Notes: generated by a model not told the origin, from the sequence alone. A stretch of 64,000 nt of DNA from Sodalis sp. dw_96 (GCF_018449575.1 NZ_JAAVUT010000010.1:1-64000); one strand, 5' to 3'. Positions 45,483-55,150 are shown, counted from the first letter of the stretch. Made by a program: numbers and translations.

Positions 45483-46628
45483 GTGAACCGACGTCATTTT
45501 TTTAAACTGACCTGCGCCGGGGCGCTGTTGACGGGGGCACCCGCCGCCGCGCTGGCGCAGACACAGAATAAACCGCCCATTACGGGCGCTCTGGGCATGC
45601 TGTACGATTCCACTTTATGCGTGGGCTGCCAGGCCTGCGTGGCGAAATGCCAGCAGGTCAATCATTCGCCCAAACCCAGCGGCGGGACGACCTATGCCGG
45701 CGGCGCGGCCACCTGGTCCGACAACGACAAGCTCAGCCCCTATACCAACACGATTATTCAGGTCTGGTCCGCCGGCGGAGGCAAACACAAGGACCAGGTC
45801 CAGGACGGCTACGCCTATATCAAAAAACAGTGCATGCATTGCGTTGACCCTAACTGCGTGTCGGTCTGTCCGGTGTCGGCGTTAAAAAAACATCCCAGGA
45901 CCGGCGTGGTGCACTACAACGCCGCTGTCTGCACCGGCTGTCGCTATTGCATGGTGGCTTGTCCGTTTAACGTGCCGAAGTACGATTATGACAATCCGCT
46001 GGGCCAGATCCATAAATGCGAGCTATGCAATCAGCCGGGCGTGGCCCGGCTGGATCACGGCGGATTGCCCGGCTGCGTCGAGGCGTGTCCCACCGGCGCG
46101 GTGATTTTCGGCACGCGGGAGGACCTGCTGGCCGAGGCCCGCCGGCGTCTGGCGCTGAGCCCCGGCGTGGAATATCTGTATCCCCGCCAGCGGGTGGCGG
46201 ACCCGGATCGCTATGCGCGCGCCGTGTCGCACTATGAGCAGCATATCTATGGCGAGAAGGAGGGCGGCGGCACCCAAGTGCTGGTGCTGGCCGGGGTGCC
46301 CTACCCAAACCTCGATCTGCCGCCGCTGGCAGAGTTGTCCACCGGCGCGCGCTCGGAGCATATCCAGCATTCGCTGTATAAAGGCATGGTATTGCCGCTG
46401 GCGGTCTTTGCCGGACTGGCGCTGCTGGTGCGCCGCAATACCCGCGACGAGCCAGGGGGCGGCGATACGTCCGCTAAGCCCGACGCATCCGGCACACCAG
46501 GCGGTAACGATGCCAGGGGCGAGGCGGGTAACCAGGACGCCCGGCCTGACGATACCGGCCGGGATGCCCTTAGCGCAAAAGCGACGCGCGTAACGCCATC
46601 ACGGGAGCACGATAATGACGATGCATAA
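45483..46628 (+). CDS. hybA: Hydrogenase-2 ferredoxin-like subunit
   Basis: 381 residues from GTG 45483. The Tat signal [15 protein letters not shown] precedes four Fe-S motifs: [37 protein letters not shown] and CELCNQ with [11 protein letters not shown]-terminal helix ([15 protein letters not shown]) anchors it. Beyond the helix comes an unusual Gly/Asp-rich tail of about 55 residues, making the protein longer than E. coli HybA (328). It carries electrons from HybO to HybB. The 3' end overlaps hybB by 14 bp. Confidence 0.96.
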   Translation: MNRRHFFKLTCAGALLTGAPAAALAQTQNKPPITGALGMLYDSTLCVGCQACVAKCQQVNHSPKPSGGTTYAGGAATWSDNDKLSPYTNTIIQVWSAGGGKHKDQVQDGYAYIKKQCMHCVDPNCVSVCPVSALKKHPRTGVVHYNAAVCTGCRYCMVACPFNVPKYDYDNPLGQIHKCELCNQPGVARLDHGGLPGCVEACPTGAVIFGTREDLLAEARRRLALSPGVEYLYPRQRVADPDRYARAVSHYEQHIYGEKEGGGTQVLVLAGVPYPNLDLPPLAELSTGARSEHIQHSLYKGMVLPLAVFAGLALLVRRNTRDEPGGGDTSAKPDASGTPGGNDARGEAGNQDARPDDTGRDALSAKATRVTPSREHDNDDA

Positions 46629-47814
46629 GACCGAGCCGCTGGGCGGGCGCCTGTTCGCCCGGCCCATTACGTACCTGGCACCGCTGGTGATCCTGTGCGC
46701 CGGGCTGATCCTCAAGCGGCTGTTGCTGGGCATCGGTGCGGTGGCCAACCTGAACGGCGGTTATCCCTGGGGTCTGTGGATTGCCTTCGACCTGCTGGTG
46801 GGCACCGGCCTGGCCTGCGGCGGCTGGGCGCTGGCCTGGGTGGTATACGTGTTCAACCGCGGCGAGTTCCATCCGCTGATGCGTCCGGCGCTGCTGGCCA
46901 GTCTGTTCGGTTATTCGCTGGGCGGGCTGTCGATTACCATCGACGTCGGGCGCTATTGGAACCTGCCGTATTTTTACCTTCCCGGCCATTTCAACACCTC
47001 GTCGGTGCTGTTTGAAACCGCGGTGTGCATGACCATCTATATCGGCATCATGGCGCTGGAGTTCGCCCCGGTGTTGTGTGAAAAGTGGGGATGGCATACG
47101 CCGCGCAAATGGCTGGATAAAGCCATGTTTCTCATCCTGTCGCTGGGCGTCCTGCTGCCCACCATGCATCAATCCTCCATGGGATCGCTGATGATTGCCG
47201 CGGGCATCAAGGTGCATCCGCTGTGGCAAAGCTATGAAATGCTGCCGCTGTTTTCGCTGCTGACCGCCTTTATCATGGGATTTTCCATGGTGGTGTTTGA
47301 AGGGTCGCTGGTGCGGGCCGGGCTGGCGGGCAGGGGGGCGGACGAGACGCCGCTGTTCGCGCGCCTGACGCGGATCATCGCGGTTTTCCTGACGCTGTTT
47401 ATCCTGCTGCGCTTTGCCGAGCTTATCTGGCGCGGCAAAACCGGCTATCTGTGGAAGGACGATCGGTATGCCGCGCTGTTTTGGGCGGAAATCGGCCTGA
47501 TGCTGGCGCCGTTGCTGATGTTGTGCTGGCAACGCTGCCGCCGGGACGCCCGCGCGTTGTTTATCGGCGGGCTATGCATGCTGTCGGGGGCGGCGCTGTG
47601 GCGGCTGGATTATTCCCTGATCGCCTTCAATCCCGGCGGCGGTTATCGCTATTTCCCCGCAGTGGGTGAAATCCTGATTTCGGTGGGGTTTGTCGCCATT
47701 GAAGTCTGCGCTTATATCTTGTTGATTCGCCTGTTGCCGGTGCTGTCCGGGCCGGCGCCCCGTCATCACGATCGTCCGATTGAGGTAGAGCATGAGCCAA
47801 CGCATCACCATTGA
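46615..47814 (+). CDS. hybB: Hydrogenase-2 cytochrome-free membrane subunit (NrfD family)
   Basis: 399 residues, about ten membrane helices. NrfD/PsrC marks include [37 protein letters not shown] and [15 protein letters not shown]. HybB passes electrons from HybA to menaquinone and is thought to take part in proton translocation. The start overlaps hybA and the end overlaps hybC by 23 bp, so translation is coupled. The C-terminal tail is His-rich. Confidence 0.96.
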   Translation: MTMHKTEPLGGRLFARPITYLAPLVILCAGLILKRLLLGIGAVANLNGGYPWGLWIAFDLLVGTGLACGGWALAWVVYVFNRGEFHPLMRPALLASLFGYSLGGLSITIDVGRYWNLPYFYLPGHFNTSSVLFETAVCMTIYIGIMALEFAPVLCEKWGWHTPRKWLDKAMFLILSLGVLLPTMHQSSMGSLMIAAGIKVHPLWQSYEMLPLFSLLTAFIMGFSMVVFEGSLVRAGLAGRGADETPLFARLTRIIAVFLTLFILLRFAELIWRGKTGYLWKDDRYAALFWAEIGLMLAPLLMLCWQRCRRDARALFIGGLCMLSGAALWRLDYSLIAFNPGGGYRYFPAVGEILISVGFVAIEVCAYILLIRLLPVLSGPAPRHHDRPIEVEHEPTHHH

Positions 47815-49495
47815 TCCGGTGACCCGCATCGAGGGCCACCTGCGCATTGATTGCGAAATTGAACAGGGGAAAGTGATCAAGGCCTGGTCGTCGGGCACCA
47901 TGTGGCGCGGTATGGAAGAGATCCTCCAAGGCCGCGATCCGCGCGACGCCTGGATGATCGTCCAGCGCATCTGCGGCGTATGCACCACGGTGCACGCCAT
48001 TGCCTCGGTGCGGGCGGTGGAACACGCCCTGGGCATGAGCGTGCCGGTGAACGCGCAGTATATCCGCAACCTGATCCTGGCGGCCCACAGCATCCATGAC
48101 CATATCGTGCATTTTTACCAGTTGTCGGCGCTGGACTGGGTAGATATCACCTCTGCGCTCAAGGCGGATCCGGCCAAGGCCGAAACGCTGCTCAAAGGCC
48201 TGTCCACCTGGCCGCTGAACAGCGCGGCGGAATTCGCCAAGGTACAGCAGAAAATCAAAGACCTGGTGACCAGCGGCCAGCTGGGGATCTTTGCCAACGG
48301 CTACTGGGGGCACCCGGCGATGGCGCTGACGCCGGAGGTCAACCTGATTGCGGTGGCCCATTACCTGCAGGCGCTGGAGTGCCAGCGCGACGCCAACCGC
48401 ATCGTCGCCATGCTCGGCGGCAAGACGCCGCATATCCAGAATCTGGCGGTCGGCGGCGTGGCCAATGCCATCAACCCGGAGATGCCCAGCGTGCTCAACC
48501 TGGAGCGGCTGATGTACGTGAAGACCTTTATCGACCGGCTGGGGGATTTTATCGAGCAGGTGTATCAAGTCGACTGCGTGGTGATCGCCGCGCACTATCC
48601 GCAATGGCTGACGCTGGGGCGCGGCGCGCGGCATTACCTGAGCGTGCCGGAGCTGCCGCTGGACGGCAAGGGCGAGACCTTTTGGCTGGCGGGCGGTTAT
48701 CTGGAGGACGGCGACGCCGCCCGTTTCCGCCCCATCTCCAGCCATACCGATCCGTTCCTGATGGACGGTATCCAGGAAAGCGCCAAACACGCCTGGTACC
48801 AGGACGATGAGCCGCTTGCCCCCTGGGAGGGCCGCACCCGGCCCAACTACACCGGTTGGCAGGCGGACGGTAAATATTCCTGGGTGAAATCCCCGATATT
48901 TTACGGCCAGACGGTGGAGGTCGGTCCCCTGGCCTGGCTGCTGTGCGGACTGGCGGCGGGCCACGCGGGGGCGAAAACGCACTTTTCGCAGCTTGGCGAC
49001 AGCTACCGCCAACTCACCGGCAAGGTTTTGCGCGAGGCCGATTTGCATTCCACTCTGGGGCGGGTCATCGGCCGCACCGTGCACTGCTGCGTGCTGAAGG
49101 ATTCGTTGAGCGTGATGTGGCAACGGCTGGTGGACAATATCGGCCGCGGCGATCATGAGACCTTCATCAAGCCGGTGATCCCGCTGGACAAGGAACTGCG
49201 CGGCGTGGGCTTCGGCGAAATGCCGCGCGGCATGCTGTCGCATTGGGTGGTGATCAAGGACGGCAAGATTGCCAACTACCAGGCGGTGGTGCCCTCCACC
49301 TGGAACGCCGGGCCGCGCAACGGGCAGGATGTGCCCGGGCCTTACGAACAATCGCTGGTGGGCACGCCGGTGGCCGATGCGGCGCGGCCGCTGGAAGTGG
49401 TGCGGACCATTCACTCCTTCGACCCCTGCATGTCCTGCGCCGTGCATCTGGTGGACGCCACCGGCCGGGAAGTGAACCGGGTCAAGGTGCTGTGA
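47792..49495 (+). CDS. hybC: Hydrogenase-2 large subunit
   Basis: 567 residues. L1 motif RICGVCTTVHA (about 57-67) and L2 motif DPCMSCAVHL near the C-terminus supply the four Cys that bind the Ni-Fe centre. The C-terminal extension after the L2 His (15 residues, VNRVKVL end) is removed by HybD once nickel is inserted. It has no Tat signal and is exported with HybO. It overlaps hybB at the start and hybD at the end (TGATG). Confidence 0.98.
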   Translation: MSQRITIDPVTRIEGHLRIDCEIEQGKVIKAWSSGTMWRGMEEILQGRDPRDAWMIVQRICGVCTTVHAIASVRAVEHALGMSVPVNAQYIRNLILAAHSIHDHIVHFYQLSALDWVDITSALKADPAKAETLLKGLSTWPLNSAAEFAKVQQKIKDLVTSGQLGIFANGYWGHPAMALTPEVNLIAVAHYLQALECQRDANRIVAMLGGKTPHIQNLAVGGVANAINPEMPSVLNLERLMYVKTFIDRLGDFIEQVYQVDCVVIAAHYPQWLTLGRGARHYLSVPELPLDGKGETFWLAGGYLEDGDAARFRPISSHTDPFLMDGIQESAKHAWYQDDEPLAPWEGRTRPNYTGWQADGKYSWVKSPIFYGQTVEVGPLAWLLCGLAAGHAGAKTHFSQLGDSYRQLTGKVLREADLHSTLGRVIGRTVHCCVLKDSLSVMWQRLVDNIGRGDHETFIKPVIPLDKELRGVGFGEMPRGMLSHWVVIKDGKIANYQAVVPSTWNAGPRNGQDVPGPYEQSLVGTPVADAARPLEVVRTIHSFDPCMSCAVHLVDATGREVNRVKVL

Positions 49496-49992
49496 TGCGC
49501 ATTCTGGTGCTGGGGATCGGTAACCTGCTGCTAAGCGATGAAGCGGTGGGGGTGCGCATTGTGGAGGCGCTGGAGCGTCGTTTTACGTTTACGCCCGCCA
49601 TCGACATCCTGGACGGCGGCACCTCGGGCATGGAACTGCTGGAAGCCATGTCCGGACGCGATCACCTGATCGTGGCCGACGCGGTGCTGGCCGGCCAAAC
49701 GCCCGGTGAAGTGGTGGTGCTGCGCGACGACGACGTGCCCGCGTTCCTGACGCAAAAGCTGTCGCCGCATCAGCTGGGGCTGGCCGACGCGCTGATGGCG
49801 CTGCGCCTGCTGGACGAGTTTCCCCGTCGCTTGACCCTGGTGGGGGTGGAACCGCAATCGCTCACCATGCGCATCGGCCTGACCGATGGTGTGGAGCGAG
49901 CGATGGAACCGGCGTTGGGGCAGGTGATAAGCGCCCTGGAGCAAAGCGGAATAACCGTCACGGCGCGGGAGGTGAACAATGCCGGACTATAG
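49495..49992 (+). CDS. hybD: Hydrogenase-2 maturation endopeptidase
   Basis: 165 residues from ATG 49495, which overlaps the hybC stop. ILVLGIGNLLLSDEAVGVRI carries the Glu ligand (Asp-Glu of LLSDEAVG), DILDGGTSG and LIVADAVLAGQTPGEV the Asp, and KLSPHQLGLAD the His nickel-sensing site. It cleaves the C-terminus of HybC. GGAGGTGA near its end is the ribosome site for the next start at 49979. Confidence 0.96.
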   Translation: MRILVLGIGNLLLSDEAVGVRIVEALERRFTFTPAIDILDGGTSGMELLEAMSGRDHLIVADAVLAGQTPGEVVVLRDDDVPAFLTQKLSPHQLGLADALMALRLLDEFPRRLTLVGVEPQSLTMRIGLTDGVERAMEPALGQVISALEQSGITVTAREVNNAGL

Positions 49993-50044
49993 TCATTCCC
50001 CCAACAACAACGATCATGGCGTTAGCCTACTGCTAAGACATTGA
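49979..50044 (+). pseudogene. hybE: Probable hybE stub (21 codons)
   Basis: ATG 49979 overlaps the hybD end and has a perfect GGAGGTGA ribosome site, just where hybE starts in E. coli. The frame reads MPDYSHSPNNNDHGVSLLLR and stops at TGA 50042. HybE is a 162-residue Tat-proofreading chaperone for HybO; it is otherwise absent here. An internal deletion that removed nearly the whole gene is the simplest reading, but 20 residues are too few for certain homology. Confidence 0.6.
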
Positions 50045-50073
50045 GTTGTATAACGAATCCATAGGAGGTTTTT

Positions 50074-51090
50074 ATGTGTAGTACATGTGGCTGCGGTGAA
50101 GGCGAAGTTCATATTGAGAATAGCCAGCGGTTACCGACGGAAGATGATGATCTACAACGAGGCTCTCATCATCATGGGCACAATGACCACCGGCATGATG
50201 AGCCGGGATATCACACCCATTCCCACTCATCCGGCTCACCTCAAGGGGCAGTCATCGTCCATCATCATTACCACAACTACGGTGATGTCCATCATCACTA
50301 CGCGGGATTTCAGACGACAGATGTACGTGAAACCGCGTCATCGCATGGTGAAATGCGGACATTCACCCCGGGGGCCGGCCCGCAAGATCCGCAGTATGGG
50401 CAGGGCGCGTTCAAAAGCAATGCTTCAGGATTAAGCCGGCAGCGGCTGGTGCAAATTGAGCAGGATGTCCTCAGTAAAAATAATAAATTAGCCAATGATA
50501 ATCGGGCATATTTTGCTGAGCGACATATCCTGGCCATAAATCTTTTGTCCAGTCCCGGTTCCGGTAAAACCACTCTGCTGGTTGAGACACTTCGTCGATT
50601 GAGTGAGCGTATCGCATGCATGGTGATAGAAGGAGATCAGCAGACGTCGAATGATGCCGTGCGAATTCGTGCCACCGGTGTAAGAGCGATACAAGTGAAT
50701 ACCGGTAAAGGCTGTCATTTAGACGCGCAGATGGTGCGGGATGCGGCGGTTCTTCAGCAACCAGCGAATGGCAGCGTGGTTTTTATCGAGAATGTGGGCA
50801 ACTTGGTGTGTCCCGCCGGTTTTGATTTGGGTGAGAAGCACAAAGTAGTGATCCTGTCGGTAACAGAAGGAGAGGATAAACCGTTAAAATATCCCTTTAT
50901 GTTTTCCGCTGCCTCACTGGTCATTATCAACAAAATTGATTTGTTGCCTTATGTCAATGTCGATCTTGCTGCATATATAACCTCAATCCGGGCCATTAAT
51001 CCTGACGTGCAGATCATCGAGCTGTCGGCCGATAGCGGCATAGGCATGGATAAGTGGCTCTCATGGCTGGAGGCGGAACTATGTGTATAG
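50074..51090 (+). CDS. hypB: Hydrogenase nickel-insertion GTPase
   Basis: 338 residues, longer than E. coli HypB (290). The N-terminus [12 protein letters not shown] has the CxxCGC nickel motif. A long His-rich stretch follows (about 28-78, with [12 protein letters not shown] and [14 protein letters not shown]), suggesting nickel storage. The GTPase domain shows [22 protein letters not shown] and [17 protein letters not shown] precedes ATG 50074. It inserts nickel with HypA; its 3' end overlaps hybG. Confidence 0.96.
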   Translation: MCSTCGCGEGEVHIENSQRLPTEDDDLQRGSHHHGHNDHRHDEPGYHTHSHSSGSPQGAVIVHHHYHNYGDVHHHYAGFQTTDVRETASSHGEMRTFTPGAGPQDPQYGQGAFKSNASGLSRQRLVQIEQDVLSKNNKLANDNRAYFAERHILAINLLSSPGSGKTTLLVETLRRLSERIACMVIEGDQQTSNDAVRIRATGVRAIQVNTGKGCHLDAQMVRDAAVLQQPANGSVVFIENVGNLVCPAGFDLGEKHKVVILSVTEGEDKPLKYPFMFSAASLVIINKIDLLPYVNVDLAAYITSIRAINPDVQIIELSADSGIGMDKWLSWLEAELCV

Positions 51091-51341
51091 GTATCCCCGG
51101 TAAAATCCTTTCTGTAGGCTCGGATATCCATCAACCGGCCTGGGTTGAGATAAGCGGTGTGCAGCGCAAGGTGAATATAGCGCTGGTGTGTGAAGATTCC
51201 CCGGCCGCTTTGTTAGGCCGATGGGTGCTGGTACATGTGGGTTTTGCCATGAGTCTCATGGATGAACATGAAGCGCAGGATACCTTGATGACACTGCAAT
51301 CCATGCAGGTGGTTGGCTATCCAGGCAACGAAGAGAAATAA
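51081..51341 (+). CDS. hybG: Hydrogenase maturation chaperone (HypC family)
   Basis: 86 residues from ATG 51081, 10 bp inside the hypB end. [13 protein letters not shown] has the essential N-terminal Cys after Met; [18 protein letters not shown] and [18 protein letters not shown] follow. It is closer to E. coli HybG than to HypC. It carries the Fe(CN)2CO unit to HybC before nickel insertion. Confidence 0.95.
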   Translation: MCIGIPGKILSVGSDIHQPAWVEISGVQRKVNIALVCEDSPAALLGRWVLVHVGFAMSLMDEHEAQDTLMTLQSMQVVGYPGNEEK

Positions 51342-51373
51342 TCACTCAAGCTGTTCAATAAAGGGGCCGGGAA

Positions 51374-51715
51374 ATGCATGAACTTACCCTATGCCAAAAT
51401 GCGTTGGAGCTGGCGGAGCAGCACGCGCGCCGACATGGTGCCCGGCGCGTTACTGCTGTATGGATGGAAATCGGGACGCTCTCCTGTGTTGAAGAGAATG
51501 CATTACGTTTTTGTTTTGATATCGTCTGTAACGAGACTTTGGCAAAAGGCTGCCAATTGCATCTGACGTGGTTGAAGGCGCAAGCAAAGTGCCTGGACTG
51601 TGACAAGAGGGTAGCCATCGCCGGATATCATGAAGGCTGCCCGGAGTGTGGCGGCTTTAGGTTATGGATAGAAAGCGGGGACAGCCTGCGGATCACGCAA
51701 ATTGAAGTCGAATGA
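51374..51715 (+). CDS. hypA: Hydrogenase nickel-delivery protein (HypA/HybF)
   Basis: 113 residues. MHELTLCQNALELAEQ has the nickel-binding His2-Glu3; the zinc domain is CLDCDKRV...CPECGG. It resembles E. coli HybF, SCVEENALRFCFDIVC included. It hands nickel to HypB. HypC/D/E/F counterparts (hypDEF) are not in the window and must be elsewhere. It is the last gene of the operon and converges with the Fe-S gene at 51747. Confidence 0.95.
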   Translation: MHELTLCQNALELAEQHARRHGARRVTAVWMEIGTLSCVEENALRFCFDIVCNETLAKGCQLHLTWLKAQAKCLDCDKRVAIAGYHEGCPECGGFRLWIESGDSLRITQIEVE

Positions 51716-51746
51716 CACTTTTTCAATCAACTGGAGTTCCGGAATG

Positions 51747-52205
51747 TCAACCGCGAACATGCACGATCTCCGCGTCACAGCATGCCGCCACTCGTTTTAT
51801 GCGTTTTAGTAATGCCGGCGTCAGTTCAACGTGTGAAAAAACATCCGGGATCAAATGTCCCACCTCTCGGCATTTTCCATTGATAATGATTTGGGTTCTT
51901 TCAAATATCATGGGCAGAGCACGATAACAGGTCTTGCAGTCGGTGCATTTCTCCTGGTCTCCTGGTGCTATAAACACGGGTAATTCATTATAGGCCATTG
52001 GCGCAGGCGGTATTACAGATGCCGATGCTTCGATGTGCACTGGTGGTATAGCGCCTTGTACCCTGTTTTCTGATGAATGACAGCAGTATGCGCCCAGCCC
52101 TGACGTGGCATTGAACATGTTGTCCGATGATGCGGGCAACTCTGGCATGTGTTGCCGAAGGTTCTGCGGTCTCTCATGGTCGGTATTACGATATTTCATC
52201 ATCAT
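51747..52205 (-). CDS. Small iron-sulfur protein with ferredoxin-like module
   Basis: 152 residues from ATG at 52205, with GAAGGA upstream. The first 70 residues look disordered and contain Cys-Cys-His. The C-terminal module FIAPGDQEKCTDCKTCYRAL has CxxCxxC and a later Cys in VAACCDAEIVHV, which could ligate one cluster. The fourth ligand spacing is unusual (about 50 residues). It resembles ferredoxin-like tails of 2-oxoacid oxidoreductases but no clear family name can be given. It converges on hypA with a 31-bp gap; a link to hydrogenase is only positional. Confidence 0.65.
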   Translation of the reverse strand: MMMKYRNTDHERPQNLRQHMPELPASSDNMFNATSGLGAYCCHSSENRVQGAIPPVHIEASASVIPPAPMAYNELPVFIAPGDQEKCTDCKTCYRALPMIFERTQIIINGKCREVGHLIPDVFSHVELTPALLKRIKRVAACCDAEIVHVRG

Positions 52206-52747
52206 TTTTCCTTCTTGTTCACTGTTGAGATATTGCTGTATCTAAACAAAAATGAGTTATTCCCCGATGGGTTTAAAAAAGGCTATATAGTGCATAATCA
52301 GATACCGGCCAGCTTAATTGGATAAATAAAAATACATCTTGGACGTTCCGCTGATGGCAATCTGAAGTTAGCGTCAGCCGGAATTGCATACGTTTCTTTT
52401 GCGGTATTCATTGAGCTGCAAAAGTTATATGGGGTGGCTATCGTGACATTAAGAAAGGCCATCCCGGCATTGGCATGGTCTGCTATCCCATAATAATTGT
52501 CACCGTCCTAAAGGAGGGGAAATCCTATCTTTTACTGAGTGGTCTGCTCCCAAAACCGTGGACATTTCCTGTCCTCACGATGGGGTCCGTTCAAAGGCCG
52601 CGGGGCTGACCCCGTCCGGATGGCCGTGCCGGCGGGTGCGGTTGCAGAATACGTTAAAATCGCGGGTGAGGCCGAGTCATCGCTGGTTGTCTATCGCCCG
52701 GGGAGAAAGCAGCCTGCGCAGCCGCTCTCGTTTGGCGTGCTCCGGTC
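52206..52747. other. Intergenic region with a possible GC-rich coding relic
   Basis: About 540 bp. The part to about 52530 is AT-rich and holds the promoter of the Fe-S gene. Around 52610-52750 one plus frame reads MAVPAGAVAEYVKIAGEAES and SLVVYRPGRKQPAQPL, GC-rich and coding-like but without a recognisable family. Confidence 0.35.
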
Positions 52748-53602
52748 TTAAAGGCGAAAAGAAAGACCGCCATCTTCGGCCACTTTGCGTCGAAAGGCTG
52801 CCGGCGTAAGACCGAAGTACATCTTGAACTGGCGATGGAAATGACTGAGATTGGAAAATCCACTCTCAAGAGCCGCCTGCGTCACAGAGCCAAACTCAGT
52901 GACCAGGAGCGTCGCTGCTTTCTGTACTCGCCGAACATTGCAGTAATCCACGAAACTCCTGCCGGTGTGGAGCCGGAACTCCCTGGTCAGCAAACTGCGG
53001 GACAAACCGAACAGGGATGCGGCCTGTTCGATGGTAAGATCCTCCTTCAGGTTATTTTCAATCCACGTTACGATATCCTGAATTTTTCCCCTGTGACGGT
53101 ACACGGAATGATCTTGTGCCAGGTGCCGGGCCTGAGCATGCAATGCCAGCAGCAGGTTTGCCGCGCTCCACTTAAGCTGTTCGGTTCGTACATCATCATT
53201 GCCAAATCCATCGGTGATCATGTCGCTCAACTGGCTCAGACATAATTCCTTGTCCGGGTGGTCAGCCATAGTCACACCAGCCGCGCCCAGGCCGTTCACC
53301 AAGGCAACTTGAGTGGGCGAGAGGTAGCGAGGCAAGTCCTCGGGAGGGGCGCAAACGATCTTCAGCCGACCAATCTCACCCTCTCCGAAGGAGAAGCGAT
53401 GAGGTATGTTCGGCGGAACGAGAATGGTTCTGGACGAACGAAACTCAATCTCGCCATCGTCGGTGAAGAGCCTCCCGCCAGAGCCCCGGCACAGAACGAA
53501 TTCGAAAATTTCATGCTGATGTCGTGGCGAAGATTCAGCAATTTCGGCATTCAAACTCCAGAGCATATCGTGCCCCCACGTCGCTTTTGGCCAATCGTAC
53601 AT
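52748..53602 (-). CDS. AraC-family regulator with N-terminal cupin
   Basis: 284 residues. The cupin (about 25-105) includes HQHEIFEFVLCRGSGG and TILVPPNIPHRFSFGE. The C-terminal AraC domain reads IVTWIENNLKEDLTIEQAAS, SRSLLTREFRLHTGRSFVDY and ALESGFSNLSHFHRQFKMYF. The target is unknown; the PPOX/SDR/GST genes on the other strand begin 260 bp away and are candidates. Confidence 0.9.
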   Translation of the reverse strand: MYDWPKATWGHDMLWSLNAEIAESSPRHQHEIFEFVLCRGSGGRLFTDDGEIEFRSSRTILVPPNIPHRFSFGEGEIGRLKIVCAPPEDLPRYLSPTQVALVNGLGAAGVTMADHPDKELCLSQLSDMITDGFGNDDVRTEQLKWSAANLLLALHAQARHLAQDHSVYRHRGKIQDIVTWIENNLKEDLTIEQAASLFGLSRSLLTREFRLHTGRSFVDYCNVRRVQKAATLLVTEFGSVTQAALESGFSNLSHFHRQFKMYFGLTPAAFRRKVAEDGGLSFRL

Positions 53603-53858
53603 ATAAAATGGCCAATCGGATAAGATACTTCTGAACGAGAAGTCTAATCTTTATTTAGCGCTTAGAAAAGCACACCCGATTGTATATAAGGCTTAGATAT
53701 TACCGAATACACCGCGGAGAAGGAGAAGCTGTTCAGCCAAGAAACGGTCCCCGATCAACAGTGGTTACCGTTGACGCCAAGCGGCTTGTCGTCGTCGACT
53801 CCTGGAGCAGCAAAAGATACCGACTCTCATTCGCACGTAAACAGAGGAGCCTTTGTTC

Positions 53859-54263
53859 ATGATTAGCATTCCAAAGGAAGTACAAGAATTTTTGCCAGGC
53901 AAGCTTGCCTGGGTGGCAACCTCTTCGCCAAGCGGCGAGCCGAACGTAACGCCCAAAGGCACGTTGAAACTGCTCGATGAGCAGCACATCACTTTCGCTG
54001 ATTTGTTTGCTGGTAAGACCCGGCAGAATCTTCGCGACAATGCAAAAATTGCTGTTACGGTGGCCGATCTCACTACAAATAAGGCCTATCAACTTAAGGG
54101 CGTTGCCGAACTCGTTGAATCCGGTGATCTGTTCAGCAATGTAGCCAAAGCACTCAAACAGTCCCATCAAGGACTGCCGGAGCCCCGCTATGTCGTCAAG
54201 ATTGCCGTGGAGGCGGTTTTTGATCAGTCCGGCGGCTCTGAGCCGGGAAAACAGATTGCCTGA
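53859..54263 (+). CDS. Pyridoxamine 5'-phosphate oxidase-fold (PPOX) protein
   Basis: 134 residues from ATG 53859, with AGAGGAG upstream. FLPGKLAWVATSSPSGEPNV and TPKGTLKLLDEQHITFADLF are typical of the small FMN- or F420-binding split barrels. NAKIAVTVADLTTNKAYQLK forms the central strands. Function unknown, probably a flavin-dependent redox protein. An SDR gene follows 130 bp downstream. Confidence 0.82.
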   Translation: MISIPKEVQEFLPGKLAWVATSSPSGEPNVTPKGTLKLLDEQHITFADLFAGKTRQNLRDNAKIAVTVADLTTNKAYQLKGVAELVESGDLFSNVAKALKQSHQGLPEPRYVVKIAVEAVFDQSGGSEPGKQIA

Positions 54264-54394
54264 AAGGGTTGTCGGTTACGCTTAATAGCCGGCAACGTTC
54301 TGTCAGCCGATCGCCGCCGAAACTGCCCCGTCATTGTGAGGAAAGTTATGTTTCGGCCATTATTGCTATTGCCTGGTCAAAAACGGAGTATTCA

Positions 54395-55150
54395 ATGTCT
54401 GATAAATTAGCGGGGAAAGTTGCATTTATTACCGGTGCGGGTTCTGGCATGGGTAAAGCGGTCGCACTGGAATTTGCCCGGAACGGTGCGAAGATCGTCG
54501 CGGTCGATATCAATAAAGAAAGCGTTAATAACACCTGTTTTGAAATCGGTGCCGAAAATGCTTTCCCCATCGATGGTGATATTTCCACTGCTGACTCGGT
54601 TAAACGGATGTGTGATGAGGCCATAGCTCATTTTGGCCGGGTAGATATTTTGGTCAATAACGCCGGTATTCTGGATAACTATCTTCCCGTTACTGAAACA
54701 GATGAAGCCCTGTGGGATAAGGTGCTCAATGTAAATTTGAAGTCGATGTTTCTCACTACGCGGGCACTTATCCCGCAAATGGTAGATGGCGGGGGCGGAG
54801 TGATCATTAATGTGGCTTCGATCGCGGCCTTAGTCGCCGGTGGCGGAGGTGCGGCCTACACCGCGTCGAAGCATGGAGTCGTCGGCTTGACCCGGCAAAT
54901 TGCGTTCGATTATGGACTAAAAGGTGTTAGGGCTAATGCTATTTGTCCAGGAGCGGTGGAAACAGGGATGACAAAAGACATTTTTGCGTCTGATGATGTC
55001 GCGGTTATGGCTGCGGTTCGGTCGGTTCCTGCCGGTCGCTACGGTAAGCCGGAGGAGATCGCTAAACTGGCTTTGTATCTGGCCAGTGAAGACGCTTCGT
55101 TCGTCCATGGAGCGGCTTTTGTCATCGACGGCGGTTGGACAGTGAAATAG
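54395..55150 (+). CDS. Short-chain dehydrogenase/reductase
   Basis: 251 residues from ATG 54395, where homology begins; the frame is open for another 42 codons upstream. Classical SDR marks: TGAGSGMGKAVALEF, LVNNAGI, catalytic Ser in INVASIAAL and YTASKHGV with Tyr and Lys, CPGAVETGM and the C-terminal VIDGGWTV. FVAVDI after strand 2 (Asp) favours NAD. The substrate is unknown. A GST gene follows in the same direction. Confidence 0.92.
   Translation: MSDKLAGKVAFITGAGSGMGKAVALEFARNGAKIVAVDINKESVNNTCFEIGAENAFPIDGDISTADSVKRMCDEAIAHFGRVDILVNNAGILDNYLPVTETDEALWDKVLNVNLKSMFLTTRALIPQMVDGGGGVIINVASIAALVAGGGGAAYTASKHGVVGLTRQIAFDYGLKGVRANAICPGAVETGMTKDIFASDDVAVMAAVRSVPAGRYGKPEEIAKLALYLASEDASFVHGAAFVIDGGWTVK

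Noticed and set aside
44397-45497. 366-codon minus-strand frame
   Set aside because: Shadow of hybO, same reasoning.
46570-47532. 320-codon minus-strand frame
   Set aside because: Shadow of hybB and of the hybA end; Gln/His-rich translation with no domain.
47627-49447. 606-codon open frame on the minus strand
   Set aside because: It is the antisense shadow of hybC, caused by high GC; composition (His, Gln, Arg rich) is not that of a protein and hybC is certain.
53680-53862. 60-codon plus-strand frame before the PPOX gene
   Set aside because: No recognisable family and no clear ribosome site; treated as leader.
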